DNA of 64,000 nt from Emcibacteraceae bacterium (GTDB lineage: Bacteria; Pseudomonadota; Alphaproteobacteria; Sphingomonadales; Emcibacteraceae): contig JAWKXO010000004.1 of the NCBI GenBank assembly GCA_041396985.1, positions 248,001 to 312,000 on the forward strand. Reading direction: 5' to 3'. The translations under genes were made by a program, and so were the position numbers. Below the pieces are notes generated by a model, which was given only the letters and a program-made list of their open reading frames with translations, searched no databases and had not been told where the DNA came from. Positions 8,697-17,606 of this stretch are shown piece after piece. Within the stretch, counting starts at the first letter, position 1. Each line of letters starts with the position of its first letter.

Positions 8697-10017
8697 TACC
8701 TCCGACAATGATCAGGCAACAGCCCGGGTAACCTGGCATTCAGAAGAACAACAAAATCGTCTGAAAAGCCGATATAGAAAAGAAAAAATATTTAAATTTT
8801 TCGCTATGTCCAGCCTTGCTGCTGCTATTGCCGCTCTTTTGGTGGTTCTTGGCAGCATTATTATTACAGGCTCAAGCGGTTTTACTGAAACACGTATTGA
8901 AATGGATATTTTCCTGGATAAGGCTGTCCTGGGTGATCTGCCAACAAACGACAGACAGGAATTTGAGAAGCAGGTCGCAGGAGCCAACATCAACAGAATA
9001 CTTGTCAGCTCGTTGCAAAAAGAATTTCCCGAAGTCACAAAACGTTCAGATGTCTTTGCTCTCCTGCGTCTGTTCAGTGTCGGTGCCCAAACGGATATTC
9101 GCGATGTCATTCTGAATGACCCATCAGTCATAGGCGAAACTGTACCAGTTGATCTTCTTGCTTCAAGTAATGTTGACATGCTGATCAAAGGCAATATTTC
9201 AAGGGATATACCGGAAACAGACCGGAAAATTTCTGACCAGCAGATTGCCTGGGTTGACAAGCTAAATAATGCTGAAAAAGTAAAGCAGGGATTTAACTGG
9301 TCCTTCTTCGTCTCCGGTGACAGCCGCGAACCTGAACTTGCCGGTATCTGGAGCGCGACGATCGGATCATTCCTCACTTTGCTGGTGACATTTTTGATTG
9401 CTTTCCCGATTGGGGTCGGTTCCGCCATATATCTTGAGGAATTCGCGCCTAAGAACCGGATTACCGATCTTATTGAAATCAATATCAACAATCTGGCCGC
9501 TGTGCCTTCAATTATTTTTGGCCTGTTGGGACTGGCTATATTTATTAATTATATTAATCTTCCACGTTCTGCACCACTGGTCGGGGGTCTTACACTGGCA
9601 CTTATGACATTGCCGACAATTATTATTACGTCCCGTGCTGCATTAAAAGCGGTTCCCCCGTCAATTAAGGAAGCCGCCATTGGACTGGGGGCATCACATA
9701 TGCAGACAGTCTTTCATCATGTGCTCCCCTTAAGCATGCCTGGTATTCTTACTGGATCGATTATTGGCATGGCACAGGCCCTTGGTGAAACAGCACCACT
9801 GATCATGATCGGAATGGTCGCTTTTATTGTGGATACACCGGGAAGTATAATGGAAGCATCAACCGCACTTCCCGTACAGGTCTATTTATGGGCAGATAGT
9901 CCTGAACGTGGCTTCCTTGAGAAAACATCTGCTGCTATAATGGTGTTACTCGCATTTCTCATAATCATGAATGGATTGGCCATCTGGCTAAGGCAAAAGT
10001 TTGAAAAAAAATGGTAG
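8689..10017 (+). CDS. pstA: Phosphate ABC transporter permease PstA
   Basis: A 442-residue permease. After a first membrane helix (about residues 38-60) comes a periplasmic region of some 150 residues, the DUF3333-type extension typical of alphaproteobacterial PstA. The permease domain follows, with the coupling loop AVPPSIKEAAIGLGAS. ATG at 8689 is chosen because AGAGAG precedes it and it overlaps pstC by 8 bases; a TTG at 8665 would extend it by eight residues. It pairs with PstC to form the membrane pore. The role of the periplasmic extension is not known to me. Confidence 0.93.
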   Translation: MTDTSDNDQATARVTWHSEEQQNRLKSRYRKEKIFKFFAMSSLAAAIAALLVVLGSIIITGSSGFTETRIEMDIFLDKAVLGDLPTNDRQEFEKQVAGANINRILVSSLQKEFPEVTKRSDVFALLRLFSVGAQTDIRDVILNDPSVIGETVPVDLLASSNVDMLIKGNISRDIPETDRKISDQQIAWVDKLNNAEKVKQGFNWSFFVSGDSREPELAGIWSATIGSFLTLLVTFLIAFPIGVGSAIYLEEFAPKNRITDLIEININNLAAVPSIIFGLLGLAIFINYINLPRSAPLVGGLTLALMTLPTIIITSRAALKAVPPSIKEAAIGLGASHMQTVFHHVLPLSMPGILTGSIIGMAQALGETAPLIMIGMVAFIVDTPGSIMEASTALPVQVYLWADSPERGFLEKTSAAIMVLLAFLIIMNGLAIWLRQKFEKKW

Positions 10018-10829
10018 ATAATATGAATATGCAATCTTCTAAAAATGATATCGGTGGCCAGCAAAAAGCCATTACACCAAAAATGCGCGCCAGAAAAGTC
10101 AATGTATTTTACGGTGAAAACCATGCTCTCAAAGATATCAATCTGGATATTAATCCCAATGAAGTGACGGCATTGATCGGACCTTCAGGTTGCGGAAAAT
10201 CAACATTCCTGCGTTCACTGAACAGAATGAATGACATTATTGATATCTGCCGTGTCGAAGGCACAATCACTCTCGACGGAGAAGACATCAATGATAAATC
10301 AATTGACGTTGTCCAGCTTCGTGCCCGGATCGGGATGGTTTTTCAAAAGCCAAATCCGTTTCCAAAATCCATATATGACAATATTGCCTATGGTCCACGC
10401 ATTCACGGTATTGCCAAGAACAAGCATGAGCTTGACGAAATTGTTCACTCGAGCCTTAAGAAAGCGGGACTTTGGAACGAAGTCCACGACAGGCTTGATG
10501 CATCGGGAACTTCCCTGTCCGGTGGACAGCAGCAAAGGCTTTGTATTGCAAGAACGATAGCTATTGAACCGGAAGTGATCCTGATGGATGAGCCCTGCTC
10601 TGCGCTTGATCCTATTGCAACGGCCGTAATTGAAGAATTGATTGACGAGCTTAAAAGCCGATATGCGATCGTCATTGTCACCCATTCAATGCAGCAGGCA
10701 GCAAGGATTTCACAAAAAACAGCATTTTTTCATTTGGGCAAATTGATGGAACATGGTGATACGGCCACAATATTTACCAATCCAACACATGAAAAAACAA
10801 GAGATTATATTACCGGTCGCTACGGATAG
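10011..10829 (+). CDS. pstB: Phosphate ABC transporter ATPase PstB
   Basis: A 272-residue ABC ATPase. It has Walker A GPSGCGKST, Q loop MVFQKPNPFPKSIYDN, signature SGGQQQR, Walker B VILMDEP and the switch His in VIVTHSM. The PFPKSIYDN segment after the Q loop is diagnostic of PstB. The ATG overlaps the end of pstA by 7 bases; an in-frame ATG at 10023 is an alternative start. It powers phosphate import and, with PhoU, takes part in signalling phosphate sufficiency to PhoR. Confidence 0.96.
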   Translation: MVDNMNMQSSKNDIGGQQKAITPKMRARKVNVFYGENHALKDINLDINPNEVTALIGPSGCGKSTFLRSLNRMNDIIDICRVEGTITLDGEDINDKSIDVVQLRARIGMVFQKPNPFPKSIYDNIAYGPRIHGIAKNKHELDEIVHSSLKKAGLWNEVHDRLDASGTSLSGGQQQRLCIARTIAIEPEVILMDEPCSALDPIATAVIEELIDELKSRYAIVIVTHSMQQAARISQKTAFFHLGKLMEHGDTATIFTNPTHEKTRDYITGRYG

Positions 10830-10845
10830 CGAATAGGAGACCTTA

Positions 10846-11562
10846 ATGACACATTCACATATCGTTAGTTCATTTGACGAAGATCTTAACAGACTCAGAA
10901 CGAAAATTGTCAATATGGCAAACTTGGTTGCCAGACAATTTTCCGATGCTGAAAAAGCTCTGGTAAGCAAAGATCTTAAGCTGGCAAAAATTGTCAGGGA
11001 AAATGATGAACAGGTCGATCAGCTGGAACAGGAAATTGAGAAATCGGCAATCGAGTTGATTGCCATGCGATCCCCTATGGCCGATGATTTGCGGGAGATT
11101 ATTTCTGCCATTAAAATCAGCAATGCCCTTGAGCGCATTGGTGATTATGCAAAAAATCTTTCAAAGCGGGTTATTGTTCTGAATGAAACCAATAAGTTTG
11201 ATGCCAATTATGCTGTACTTTCACAGATGGTCAATCTTATCAATATCATGAACAAGGATGTCATTGACGCCTATGTCAATAAATCCGCTGAAAAAGCCAT
11301 TTCCGTCTGGACCCGAGATATCGTTGTCGATAATCTTTATGACACGCTGTTTCGTGAGATGCTGACCTATATGATGGAAAATCCGGAACTAATTACACCG
11401 GCAACCCATTTGCTTTTTGTTGCTAAAAATATTGAACGTGCCGGTGACCATCTGACCAATATTGCTGAACTGATATACTATATTGTTGAAGGCATTCCAC
11501 TTGAGCTTAACAGGCCAAAAGGCGATAAAAGCAGCGAAGTTATCACAGAAGACCTTGATTAA
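10846..11562 (+). CDS. phoU: Phosphate signalling protein PhoU
   Basis: A 238-residue protein made of two related three-helix PhoU repeats. Each carries the metal-binding ExxxD-type motif, seen as ALERIGDYAKNL (about residues 94-105) and NIERAGDHLTNIAE (about residues 189-202). PhoU restrains PhoR and the Pst transporter when phosphate is plentiful. AGGAGA precedes the ATG. It closes the pst operon, and its stop codon overlaps the stop of the convergent AEC gene, with no terminator between them. Confidence 0.95.
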   Translation: MTHSHIVSSFDEDLNRLRTKIVNMANLVARQFSDAEKALVSKDLKLAKIVRENDEQVDQLEQEIEKSAIELIAMRSPMADDLREIISAIKISNALERIGDYAKNLSKRVIVLNETNKFDANYAVLSQMVNLINIMNKDVIDAYVNKSAEKAISVWTRDIVVDNLYDTLFREMLTYMMENPELITPATHLLFVAKNIERAGDHLTNIAELIYYIVEGIPLELNRPKGDKSSEVITEDLD

Positions 11563-12473
11563 CCGACAATATGCATCACCAATGGAACGGTGACTACCGA
11601 TACCAGGGTTTGAAGCGATATAATAGCCGCCATTAAGGGGGCGTCCCCGCCCATGGTTTTGGCAAGTGCATAGGCCGTGGATGAGGTTGGTACCGACGCA
11701 AAAATGACGGCACAAGCCGTCATTAATGGGTCAAGCTCAAAATAGAGTGCGCAGGCATAGACTGTTACCGGTAAAATAATCATTTTTGTCAATGTCGCTA
11801 TTAAGCTCGGTATTATATGTATCCCGCCCCCGACAAATCGAAGTCCCGCCCCGACACAAATAAGCGCCAGCGGAAGTGCGGCCGTGCCAAGGTTGGCTGT
11901 AAAATCATGTAATATCGGGAGGTTGCCCCATCCCAGAATGTTAAATATAAGGCCGATAGCGATGGAAACGATAAATGGGTTTCTAATAATTTCAGAAAGG
12001 ATACTTGGTTTCGATCCGTTTTGCCCTGATAAAATCATGATCATAAAAATAATGGTCAGAACATTTGAGAATGTCACCATGATCGCAACTGCCAGCGCCC
12101 CTATTATTTCCCCCTGCTCCCCGAGAAACTGACTGATAACAGCAAGTGCAAGAAATGAATTATGCCGTCCGCTTCCCTGAATGACCGAAGAAAGAGCGGG
12201 TGCGTCCATTCCATAAATCCGGCTGAATAGCCAGGCACAAAAAACCGAAACCAGAAACCCCGCCATCATGGACAGGGAAAATGTCCCGAGTGAATATCCG
12301 GAAAAATCAATAATCGACGTTTTATTAAAAAGAAGCGCCGGAAATAGCAGCCAGTAAGTCAGTTTATTGATCTGATGCCAGATATCATCCGATAAAATCA
12401 ATGATTTCCGAAGAAGCTTTCCAAGCAGAATGATCAGAAAAATCGGTGCAACAATATAGATCAGATCAATCAT
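11559..12473 (-). CDS. AEC-family transporter (second of a tandem pair)
   Basis: A 304-residue membrane protein with about ten hydrophobic helices in two inverted halves, the Auxin Efflux Carrier (PF03547) architecture. Shared family features include the start LIYIVAPIFLIILLGKLL, NKLTYWLLFPALLF and the QGSGRHNSFLALA segment. It closely resembles the upstream gene, so the pair arose by tandem duplication. It overlaps that gene by ATGA. Bacterial AEC proteins often move dicarboxylates such as malate, but the substrate cannot be read here. Confidence 0.85.
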   Translation of the reverse strand: MIDLIYIVAPIFLIILLGKLLRKSLILSDDIWHQINKLTYWLLFPALLFNKTSIIDFSGYSLGTFSLSMMAGFLVSVFCAWLFSRIYGMDAPALSSVIQGSGRHNSFLALAVISQFLGEQGEIIGALAVAIMVTFSNVLTIIFMIMILSGQNGSKPSILSEIIRNPFIVSIAIGLIFNILGWGNLPILHDFTANLGTAALPLALICVGAGLRFVGGGIHIIPSLIATLTKMIILPVTVYACALYFELDPLMTACAVIFASVPTSSTAYALAKTMGGDAPLMAAIISLQTLVSVVTVPLVMHIVG

Positions 12474-13399
12474 TCCACACCTTCAGTTAACCATATAATC
12501 ATAACCGGAATTATCGGAACCGATAATAATGTTTCCAGTGAAATCAGTGATGCCATAAGGGGCGCATCACCACCCATTTGCTTTGCCAGCGGATAGCTTG
12601 CCGTGCCGGTTGGTGTCACAGCAAAGATTGTTGCGACCATAGTGACCACATGGGACAGTTCAAAATATTTTGCCAGCAGGTAAACCGTCATTGGGTAAAT
12701 TATAAATTTTGCCGTGCAGGCAATAATTACGCTCGATAATATTTTTTCTCCCGGTTCCCTTATCCGAAGACCCGCCCCAACACAAAGAAGGGCGACAGTC
12801 AAGGTCGTCTGACCCACACTTTGTGTGAACTGATGTAATATCGGAAGATAACCCAACCCAAGTAAATTGAATATCACTCCAAGCAGGATAGCAATAATAA
12901 ACGGGTTTCGCTTTAAATCTGAAAGGATCATGGTCAGCCCGCTTTTTTGACTTGAAAGCATAACGGTCAGACTGACATTAATCACAATATTTGTATAGGT
13001 AACAAGGACAGCTATGACAATTGCACCAATCAGTTCACCCTCATCCCCATAAAGCTGACTTACAATCGCCAGTGCCAGAAAAGCATTATGTCGCCCACCG
13101 CCCTGCATGACCGATGTGAGTGCAGGTGTCCCCAAACCGGCAAACTTTCCTAAAATATAAGCCCCTAAAATTGCCATAGAAACGCCTGCAATAAGGGCAA
13201 TTGACAAGGGGCCAAATGAAATTTCCGAAAAATTGATGACCGATGTTTTATTAAATAAAAGGCAGGGAAATAAAACCCAATAGGCCAGCCTGTTTATATT
13301 ATTCCACACATCATCATCAGAAATTAAATGGTGTTTTAAAATGTACCCGGTCAGGATAATCAGAAAGATCGGTGTAATAAGAAGTGTCAGGTTCAACAT
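12470..13399 (-). CDS. AEC-family transporter (first of a tandem pair)
   Basis: A 309-residue AEC transporter with the same helix layout as its downstream neighbour. Aligned landmarks are LLITPIFLIILTGYIL, NRLAYWVLFPCLLFNKTSVI and QGGGRHNAFLALAIVSQ. The two protein sequences differ throughout, so the duplication is old and the substrates may differ. It leads a two-gene minus-strand transcript, and the downstream gene starts within its stop codon. Confidence 0.85.
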   Translation of the reverse strand: MLNLTLLITPIFLIILTGYILKHHLISDDDVWNNINRLAYWVLFPCLLFNKTSVINFSEISFGPLSIALIAGVSMAILGAYILGKFAGLGTPALTSVMQGGGRHNAFLALAIVSQLYGDEGELIGAIVIAVLVTYTNIVINVSLTVMLSSQKSGLTMILSDLKRNPFIIAILLGVIFNLLGLGYLPILHQFTQSVGQTTLTVALLCVGAGLRIREPGEKILSSVIIACTAKFIIYPMTVYLLAKYFELSHVVTMVATIFAVTPTGTASYPLAKQMGGDAPLMASLISLETLLSVPIIPVMIIWLTEGVE

Positions 13400-13522
13400 T
13401 TTTATTTTTTAATCCTCGGGGCCATAAGGCAATCACAAAAAATTTACCGCCCTTTGATTGCACAGTAAAGAAGATCGCTTCATAATGGGTATAATTATTT
13501 TGATTTGAAAGACACAATCATC

Positions 13523-14272
13523 ATGATCAAATGGATTGTCACTGCCTTATTTCTGTTATTGATGCAACCTTATTCGGTTTTTGCCGAAAGTAACGACGCA
13601 CAAACAGGTTATTTTACTATGTCCGGCAGCCTCAATTCCATTTTAGGAGAAGACGAAGCAAAATCATTTGTAGATTTGATCGACCCAAACACAATGATAA
13701 CCTGGGAAATTGATGTTCCTGAGAATTATGATCCCGCAAATCCCCCTGGTGTTATGGTTTATGTCAGTCCACAGAATAGTGTCAATATTCCTAATGGCTG
13801 GCTTGAGATAACCAGAAACAGGAACTTGATTTTTATTGGTGCCCGGGAATCCGGCAACAAAGTTCAGGCAGATAATCGTATCGTTATGTCCGTAATGGCT
13901 TTACCGCTAATTCAGAAGACATATAAAATCAATACCAACAGAATTTATATATCGGGCTTTTCAGGCGGCGGTCGTATTGCCAGTATAGTTTCAACCAAAT
14001 TTCCTCATATATTTAATGGAGCTCTGTATAATTGTGGTGCCAATTTCTGGGAAGATGTCAATGATCAGAGATTAAACCTCATTAAAAGTCATAATTATGT
14101 ATTTTTAACAGGCACGAAAGATTTCAATCTCGATGACACAAAAAATGTTTATGCAAAATATAAGAAAGCAGGCGTTAATAAAATTAAACTTATGGTCATC
14201 CCAAGAATGGGACACTCAAATCCGAAAAAAAGTCAATTTGAAAACGCTCTGCAATTTCTTGATGAACGATGA
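13523..14272 (+). CDS. Secreted alpha/beta hydrolase, PHB-depolymerase/LpqC-like (intact copy)
   Basis: A 249-residue secreted protein with a Sec signal peptide (cleavage near VFA, residue about 21). It has an alpha/beta-hydrolase core: a central IPENYDP-type strand, the nucleophile elbow YISGFSGGG (Ser at about residue 147), a likely acid in TKDFNLDD, and a catalytic His in MGHSNP (about residue 231). ATG at 13523 is preferred over TTG at 13505 because it starts the signal peptide directly. It is the first of three tandem paralogues and the only one with all three catalytic positions. The natural ester substrate is unknown. Confidence 0.78.
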   Translation: MIKWIVTALFLLLMQPYSVFAESNDAQTGYFTMSGSLNSILGEDEAKSFVDLIDPNTMITWEIDVPENYDPANPPGVMVYVSPQNSVNIPNGWLEITRNRNLIFIGARESGNKVQADNRIVMSVMALPLIQKTYKINTNRIYISGFSGGGRIASIVSTKFPHIFNGALYNCGANFWEDVNDQRLNLIKSHNYVFLTGTKDFNLDDTKNVYAKYKKAGVNKIKLMVIPRMGHSNPKKSQFENALQFLDER

Positions 14273-14389
14273 CAGTTCCCTTTATTTGTAATTTTAACGA
14301 GATTGTGTTATGATAATTCTAACAAATTTAGAATTTAACTTAATAATTATAGAAATATTAAATAATAATACAATTTATAGGAGAATAAA

Positions 14390-15127
14390 ATGACGATAAA
14401 GGGTTTCTTTACTTGGATTTTCTTATCCTTCTTTTTAACTTGTGCATGTTTTGCGCAAGGACCAAAAATCGGTGAATTCATAATGGAGGCTACACCGGCA
14501 GATATTCTAAATTCAGATGCATCAAAAAATGAGAAATATATAGGTCAGGATGAAAAAATCTCGTGGGAAATTTACGTTCCCGAAAATTATGATCCAGCAA
14601 ATCCTCCTGGCATTATGGTATTTGCCGGTGCTCCTCGTGATGTCAGGCCTCCTAACGGTTGGCTGGCAACAATGAGAGACAAAAATTTAATTTGGGTTGC
14701 TGCCCGCAATTCAAACAATGGGGCTTCAATTTATCAAAAAGAATATCTAGCAATGATGTCTGTTCCCCTGATCACAAAAGATTATCAAATAAATCAAGAC
14801 CGCATCTACATAACAGGGCAAGCAAGGGCCGCTGCACGTGCCATTTTAAATCACCCTGATATTTTTGATGGAGCGATCTTTACCGGTAGTCGGGTTTGGG
14901 AAAACAACGCTGAAGAAAAATTAAAAGATATAACCACTCAGCGTTTTGTCTTTGTCACGCGGGAAAAAACCAATCTCCCACAGGGAAACCGCTATGCATA
15001 TTATAAATTCAAAAACGCAGGGATAAGCAATACTGAACTTGTATATGTTCCGGATACACATCGATATACCCGAACAAAATTTTCCCGTTCAATTGAATAT
15101 CTGGATAATCAGGAAACAATAGAATAA
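14390..15127 (+). CDS. Secreted alpha/beta-hydrolase paralogue lacking the nucleophile
   Basis: A 245-residue paralogue of the preceding gene with its own signal peptide (to about residue 22, CFAQ) and a strong AGGAG ribosome site. The fold-defining segments are kept: VPENYDPANPPGIMVF, NGWLATMRDKNLIWVAARN and DRIYITG. At the elbow, however, the sequence is GQARAA, so the catalytic Ser is Ala145 and the following glycines are lost. A His remains near the C-terminus (DTHRYTRTKF). It is an intact reading frame that should fold but cannot use the standard mechanism, so it is probably a pseudo-enzyme with a binding role. Confidence 0.75.
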   Translation: MTIKGFFTWIFLSFFLTCACFAQGPKIGEFIMEATPADILNSDASKNEKYIGQDEKISWEIYVPENYDPANPPGIMVFAGAPRDVRPPNGWLATMRDKNLIWVAARNSNNGASIYQKEYLAMMSVPLITKDYQINQDRIYITGQARAAARAILNHPDIFDGAIFTGSRVWENNAEEKLKDITTQRFVFVTREKTNLPQGNRYAYYKFKNAGISNTELVYVPDTHRYTRTKFSRSIEYLDNQETIE

Positions 15128-15237
15128 TCCAGAGGCAATAAAAGTTTGCATCTTTTGCCAACATATGAGAATTGTAACTGTAAATCAGACATTCTGACAT
15201 GTTGGCAATATAATACTTGAAGTAGGTTTGGGTTTAA

Positions 15238-15999
15238 ATGAAATATGCAATTCTCTTCATAGCCTTATTTTCAACTTTAAACTTCACTTTACCAATCCGC
15301 GCCCAGGAACAAAACACAATTACAAATGGTGAAATTACCGTTGGAACGACTATGTCTGAGGTTCTTGGAACAGATTCAGCAACCAATTTTAAAGATATAT
15401 TAGATCCAAATGAAACCATAAAATGGACAATCAATATACCGGAAAATTATAACCCTGCACTTCCTTCTGGTACGCTGGTTCAGATGAGACCAGTGAATCT
15501 TGCCAAAATACCATTCGGTTGGCCTCCGTTATTAAATGAAAAAAACCTGATCTGGATATCACTAAATAAAGCAGGTAATCTTAAAGCCGAAAAAGAAATG
15601 CTCATTACTGTTCTGTCAATAGTTTACATTCAGGAGCATTATAAAATTGATACAAGCAGAGTATACATTGCCGCATCAAAAGACAGCTGCATTTCAGCAA
15701 GTCTAACTATGCAAATATATCCGAATATATTCAAAGGTGTTATTTACACAACTTGTGAACCAATTAACTGGCGTGATAAAATCCCCCCAACAATTGGCGA
15801 AATGAAAAATAACGGTTATGTTTTTGTTTCAAGCCGCGAAAATGAAATCAGACGCGTTATGCAGAGAGCAGAAAAAAAATACAATGATGCCGGCATCAAA
15901 AAAACTAAATTTCTCAATGCGCCCAACATGAATTATGGCAATAGTCTTTCCGCCCAAAAATTCAAACAAGCAATAGAGCTTCTGGACGACCTGCATTAA
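15238..15999 (+). CDS. Secreted alpha/beta-hydrolase paralogue, catalytically degenerate
   Basis: A 253-residue third copy with a signal peptide ending near IRAQ (residue about 23). It keeps IPENYNPALPSG, FGWPPLLNEKNLIWISLNKAG and the SRVYIA strand, but the elbow reads AASKDSC, placing Lys148 where Ser should be. The C-terminal His is also gone (APNMNYGNS). This is the most divergent of the three and lacks any recognisable triad. It abuts the convergent amidase gene with only two bases between the stops. A non-catalytic role such as sugar or polymer binding is possible, but nothing in the sequence names one. Confidence 0.7.
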   Translation: MKYAILFIALFSTLNFTLPIRAQEQNTITNGEITVGTTMSEVLGTDSATNFKDILDPNETIKWTINIPENYNPALPSGTLVQMRPVNLAKIPFGWPPLLNEKNLIWISLNKAGNLKAEKEMLITVLSIVYIQEHYKIDTSRVYIAASKDSCISASLTMQIYPNIFKGVIYTTCEPINWRDKIPPTIGEMKNNGYVFVSSRENEIRRVMQRAEKKYNDAGIKKTKFLNAPNMNYGNSLSAQKFKQAIELLDDLH

Positions 16000-16001
16000 T
16001 A

Positions 16002-17606
16002 TCATTCATAAAGATAGGGAATAAAAGTCGGCTTGCGTCTGGCCTTGCTGACCTGTTCAAAATTATAGGCGGCTTCAATAAGAGTTGCTTCCGAATAGGC
16101 CCGACCAAAAAATGACAATGATACAGACAGTCCATGAATATACCCCATTGGCACCGTAATTGACGGATACCCGCTTACAGCGGCATAGGAGGCTGTCCCC
16201 CCGCCACTTGGATGATCCCCATTGATCAGGTCCTGGCTGTTTGCCGGATTTCTAGACGGCATTACGATAAGATCAAGCTCATTCTGATCCATCAGGGCAT
16301 CCATTTCTTTCTGCATTTCCAGATTGCTGGCGGCGACCGCTTCAAGATATTCTTCATCCGATAACGGCCCCATATTTTCTGATGCAATAAATGTTTCCTG
16401 TTTGAAATAGGGCATTTCCTGTGCTGCATGAGCATTGTTAAATTCAATAAGATCTGCCAGGGTTCTGCTTTTTACGGAAACTGGCGTTCCTTCAAGATAG
16501 GCATTCAAATAATGCTTAAATTCATAATGAAGCACGATACCTTCCGCATTTTCAATCGTTGACTGGTCCCCGAATTCAAGATTATCGACAATCACCGCGC
16601 CCGCAGTTTTCATGGCTTCAATATTACGATCAAAAATTTCAGCCAGTCCGTCACGCATCCTGAAAGGGCTTCTGACAACGCCGATCCGCTTTCCTTTAAG
16701 TCCATCGGCAAGCAGGTGATTTTCATAACTCACTTTAATATCCGGCTGCTCCATTGTTTTTGGGTCTTCCGGGTTCTGACTGACCATCGCCGTCAGCAAA
16801 TAGGCGGCATCCGCCACAGTCCGGGTCATGGGGCCCGCCGTATCCTGAGTGGCGGCGATGGGAACAATGCCGGTCCTGCTGACAAGCCCGACCGTGGGTT
16901 TAATACCGACAATACCGTTATAGGCGGACGGACAGACAACGGAACCATCGGTTTCAGTGCCAATGGTTAAAGTTGCCATATTGGCCGCTGCTGCAACACC
17001 CGATCCTGAGCTGGACCCGCAGGTATTGGCCGTGAGCAGATATGGGTTTCGCGTTTGTCCGCCTACCCCGCTCCAACCACTGGAGCTGTGCGATGATCTG
17101 AAATTTGCCCATTCACTTAAATTGGTTTTACCAAGGATTATGGCACCCGCCGCCCGCAAATTTGCCACCAGTGGCGCATCATTTGTCGCATAATTATCAA
17201 TCAGCGCCAGTGACCCGGCCGTGGTCGGCATATTATCCATAGTATCAATATTATCCTTAAGAAGAACCGGAATTCCATGAAGCGGACCACGTGTGCCTTT
17301 CTCAGTGCGTTCCTTATCAAGTTCTGCGGCTATTTTAAGAGCATCCGGATTGACCGCAATCACCGCATTTAGATGAGGACCTTTTTTATTAAGGGCTTCA
17401 ATACGGTCAATATAAAGTCTGGTCACCTGCTCAGCAGTATATTTGCCTCTGTTATAGGCATTATTTAAGTCTGCAACAGTTATTTCATCAAGTTCAAAAT
17501 CAGCAATAGACTGTTCCTGTGCCTGGCTGATACCTTTTGTTTTTTCAGTATTGTCACATGAAATAAGTATAAGTGATGCAAGCAGCATCATAAATAGTCT
17601 AACCAT
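16002..17606 (-). CDS. Amidase-signature lipoprotein
   Basis: A 534-residue amidase with lipobox LISC (Cys17). The Ser-cisSer-Lys triad is visible: Lys in GIPVLLKDN, and the Ser-rich loop TCGSSSGSGVAAAANM, then GTETDGSVVCPSAYNGIVGIKPT, which holds the catalytic Ser. Such enzymes hydrolyse amides; a lipid anchor places this one in the periplasm, where it may act on peptides or amidated compounds. Its ATG lies inside the last codons of mtnA (8-base overlap), with AAGGAAA as ribosome site. The pairing with a methionine-salvage gene has no obvious logic. Confidence 0.9.
   Translation of the reverse strand: MVRLFMMLLASLILISCDNTEKTKGISQAQEQSIADFELDEITVADLNNAYNRGKYTAEQVTRLYIDRIEALNKKGPHLNAVIAVNPDALKIAAELDKERTEKGTRGPLHGIPVLLKDNIDTMDNMPTTAGSLALIDNYATNDAPLVANLRAAGAIILGKTNLSEWANFRSSHSSSGWSGVGGQTRNPYLLTANTCGSSSGSGVAAAANMATLTIGTETDGSVVCPSAYNGIVGIKPTVGLVSRTGIVPIAATQDTAGPMTRTVADAAYLLTAMVSQNPEDPKTMEQPDIKVSYENHLLADGLKGKRIGVVRSPFRMRDGLAEIFDRNIEAMKTAGAVIVDNLEFGDQSTIENAEGIVLHYEFKHYLNAYLEGTPVSVKSRTLADLIEFNNAHAAQEMPYFKQETFIASENMGPLSDEEYLEAVAASNLEMQKEMDALMDQNELDLIVMPSRNPANSQDLINGDHPSGGGTASYAAVSGYPSITVPMGYIHGLSVSLSFFGRAYSEATLIEAAYNFEQVSKARRKPTFIPYLYE

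Noticed and set aside
8712..9491. 259-residue minus-strand reading frame inside pstA
   Set aside because: It is a shadow of pstA with a Ser/Arg-rich composition and no ribosome site.
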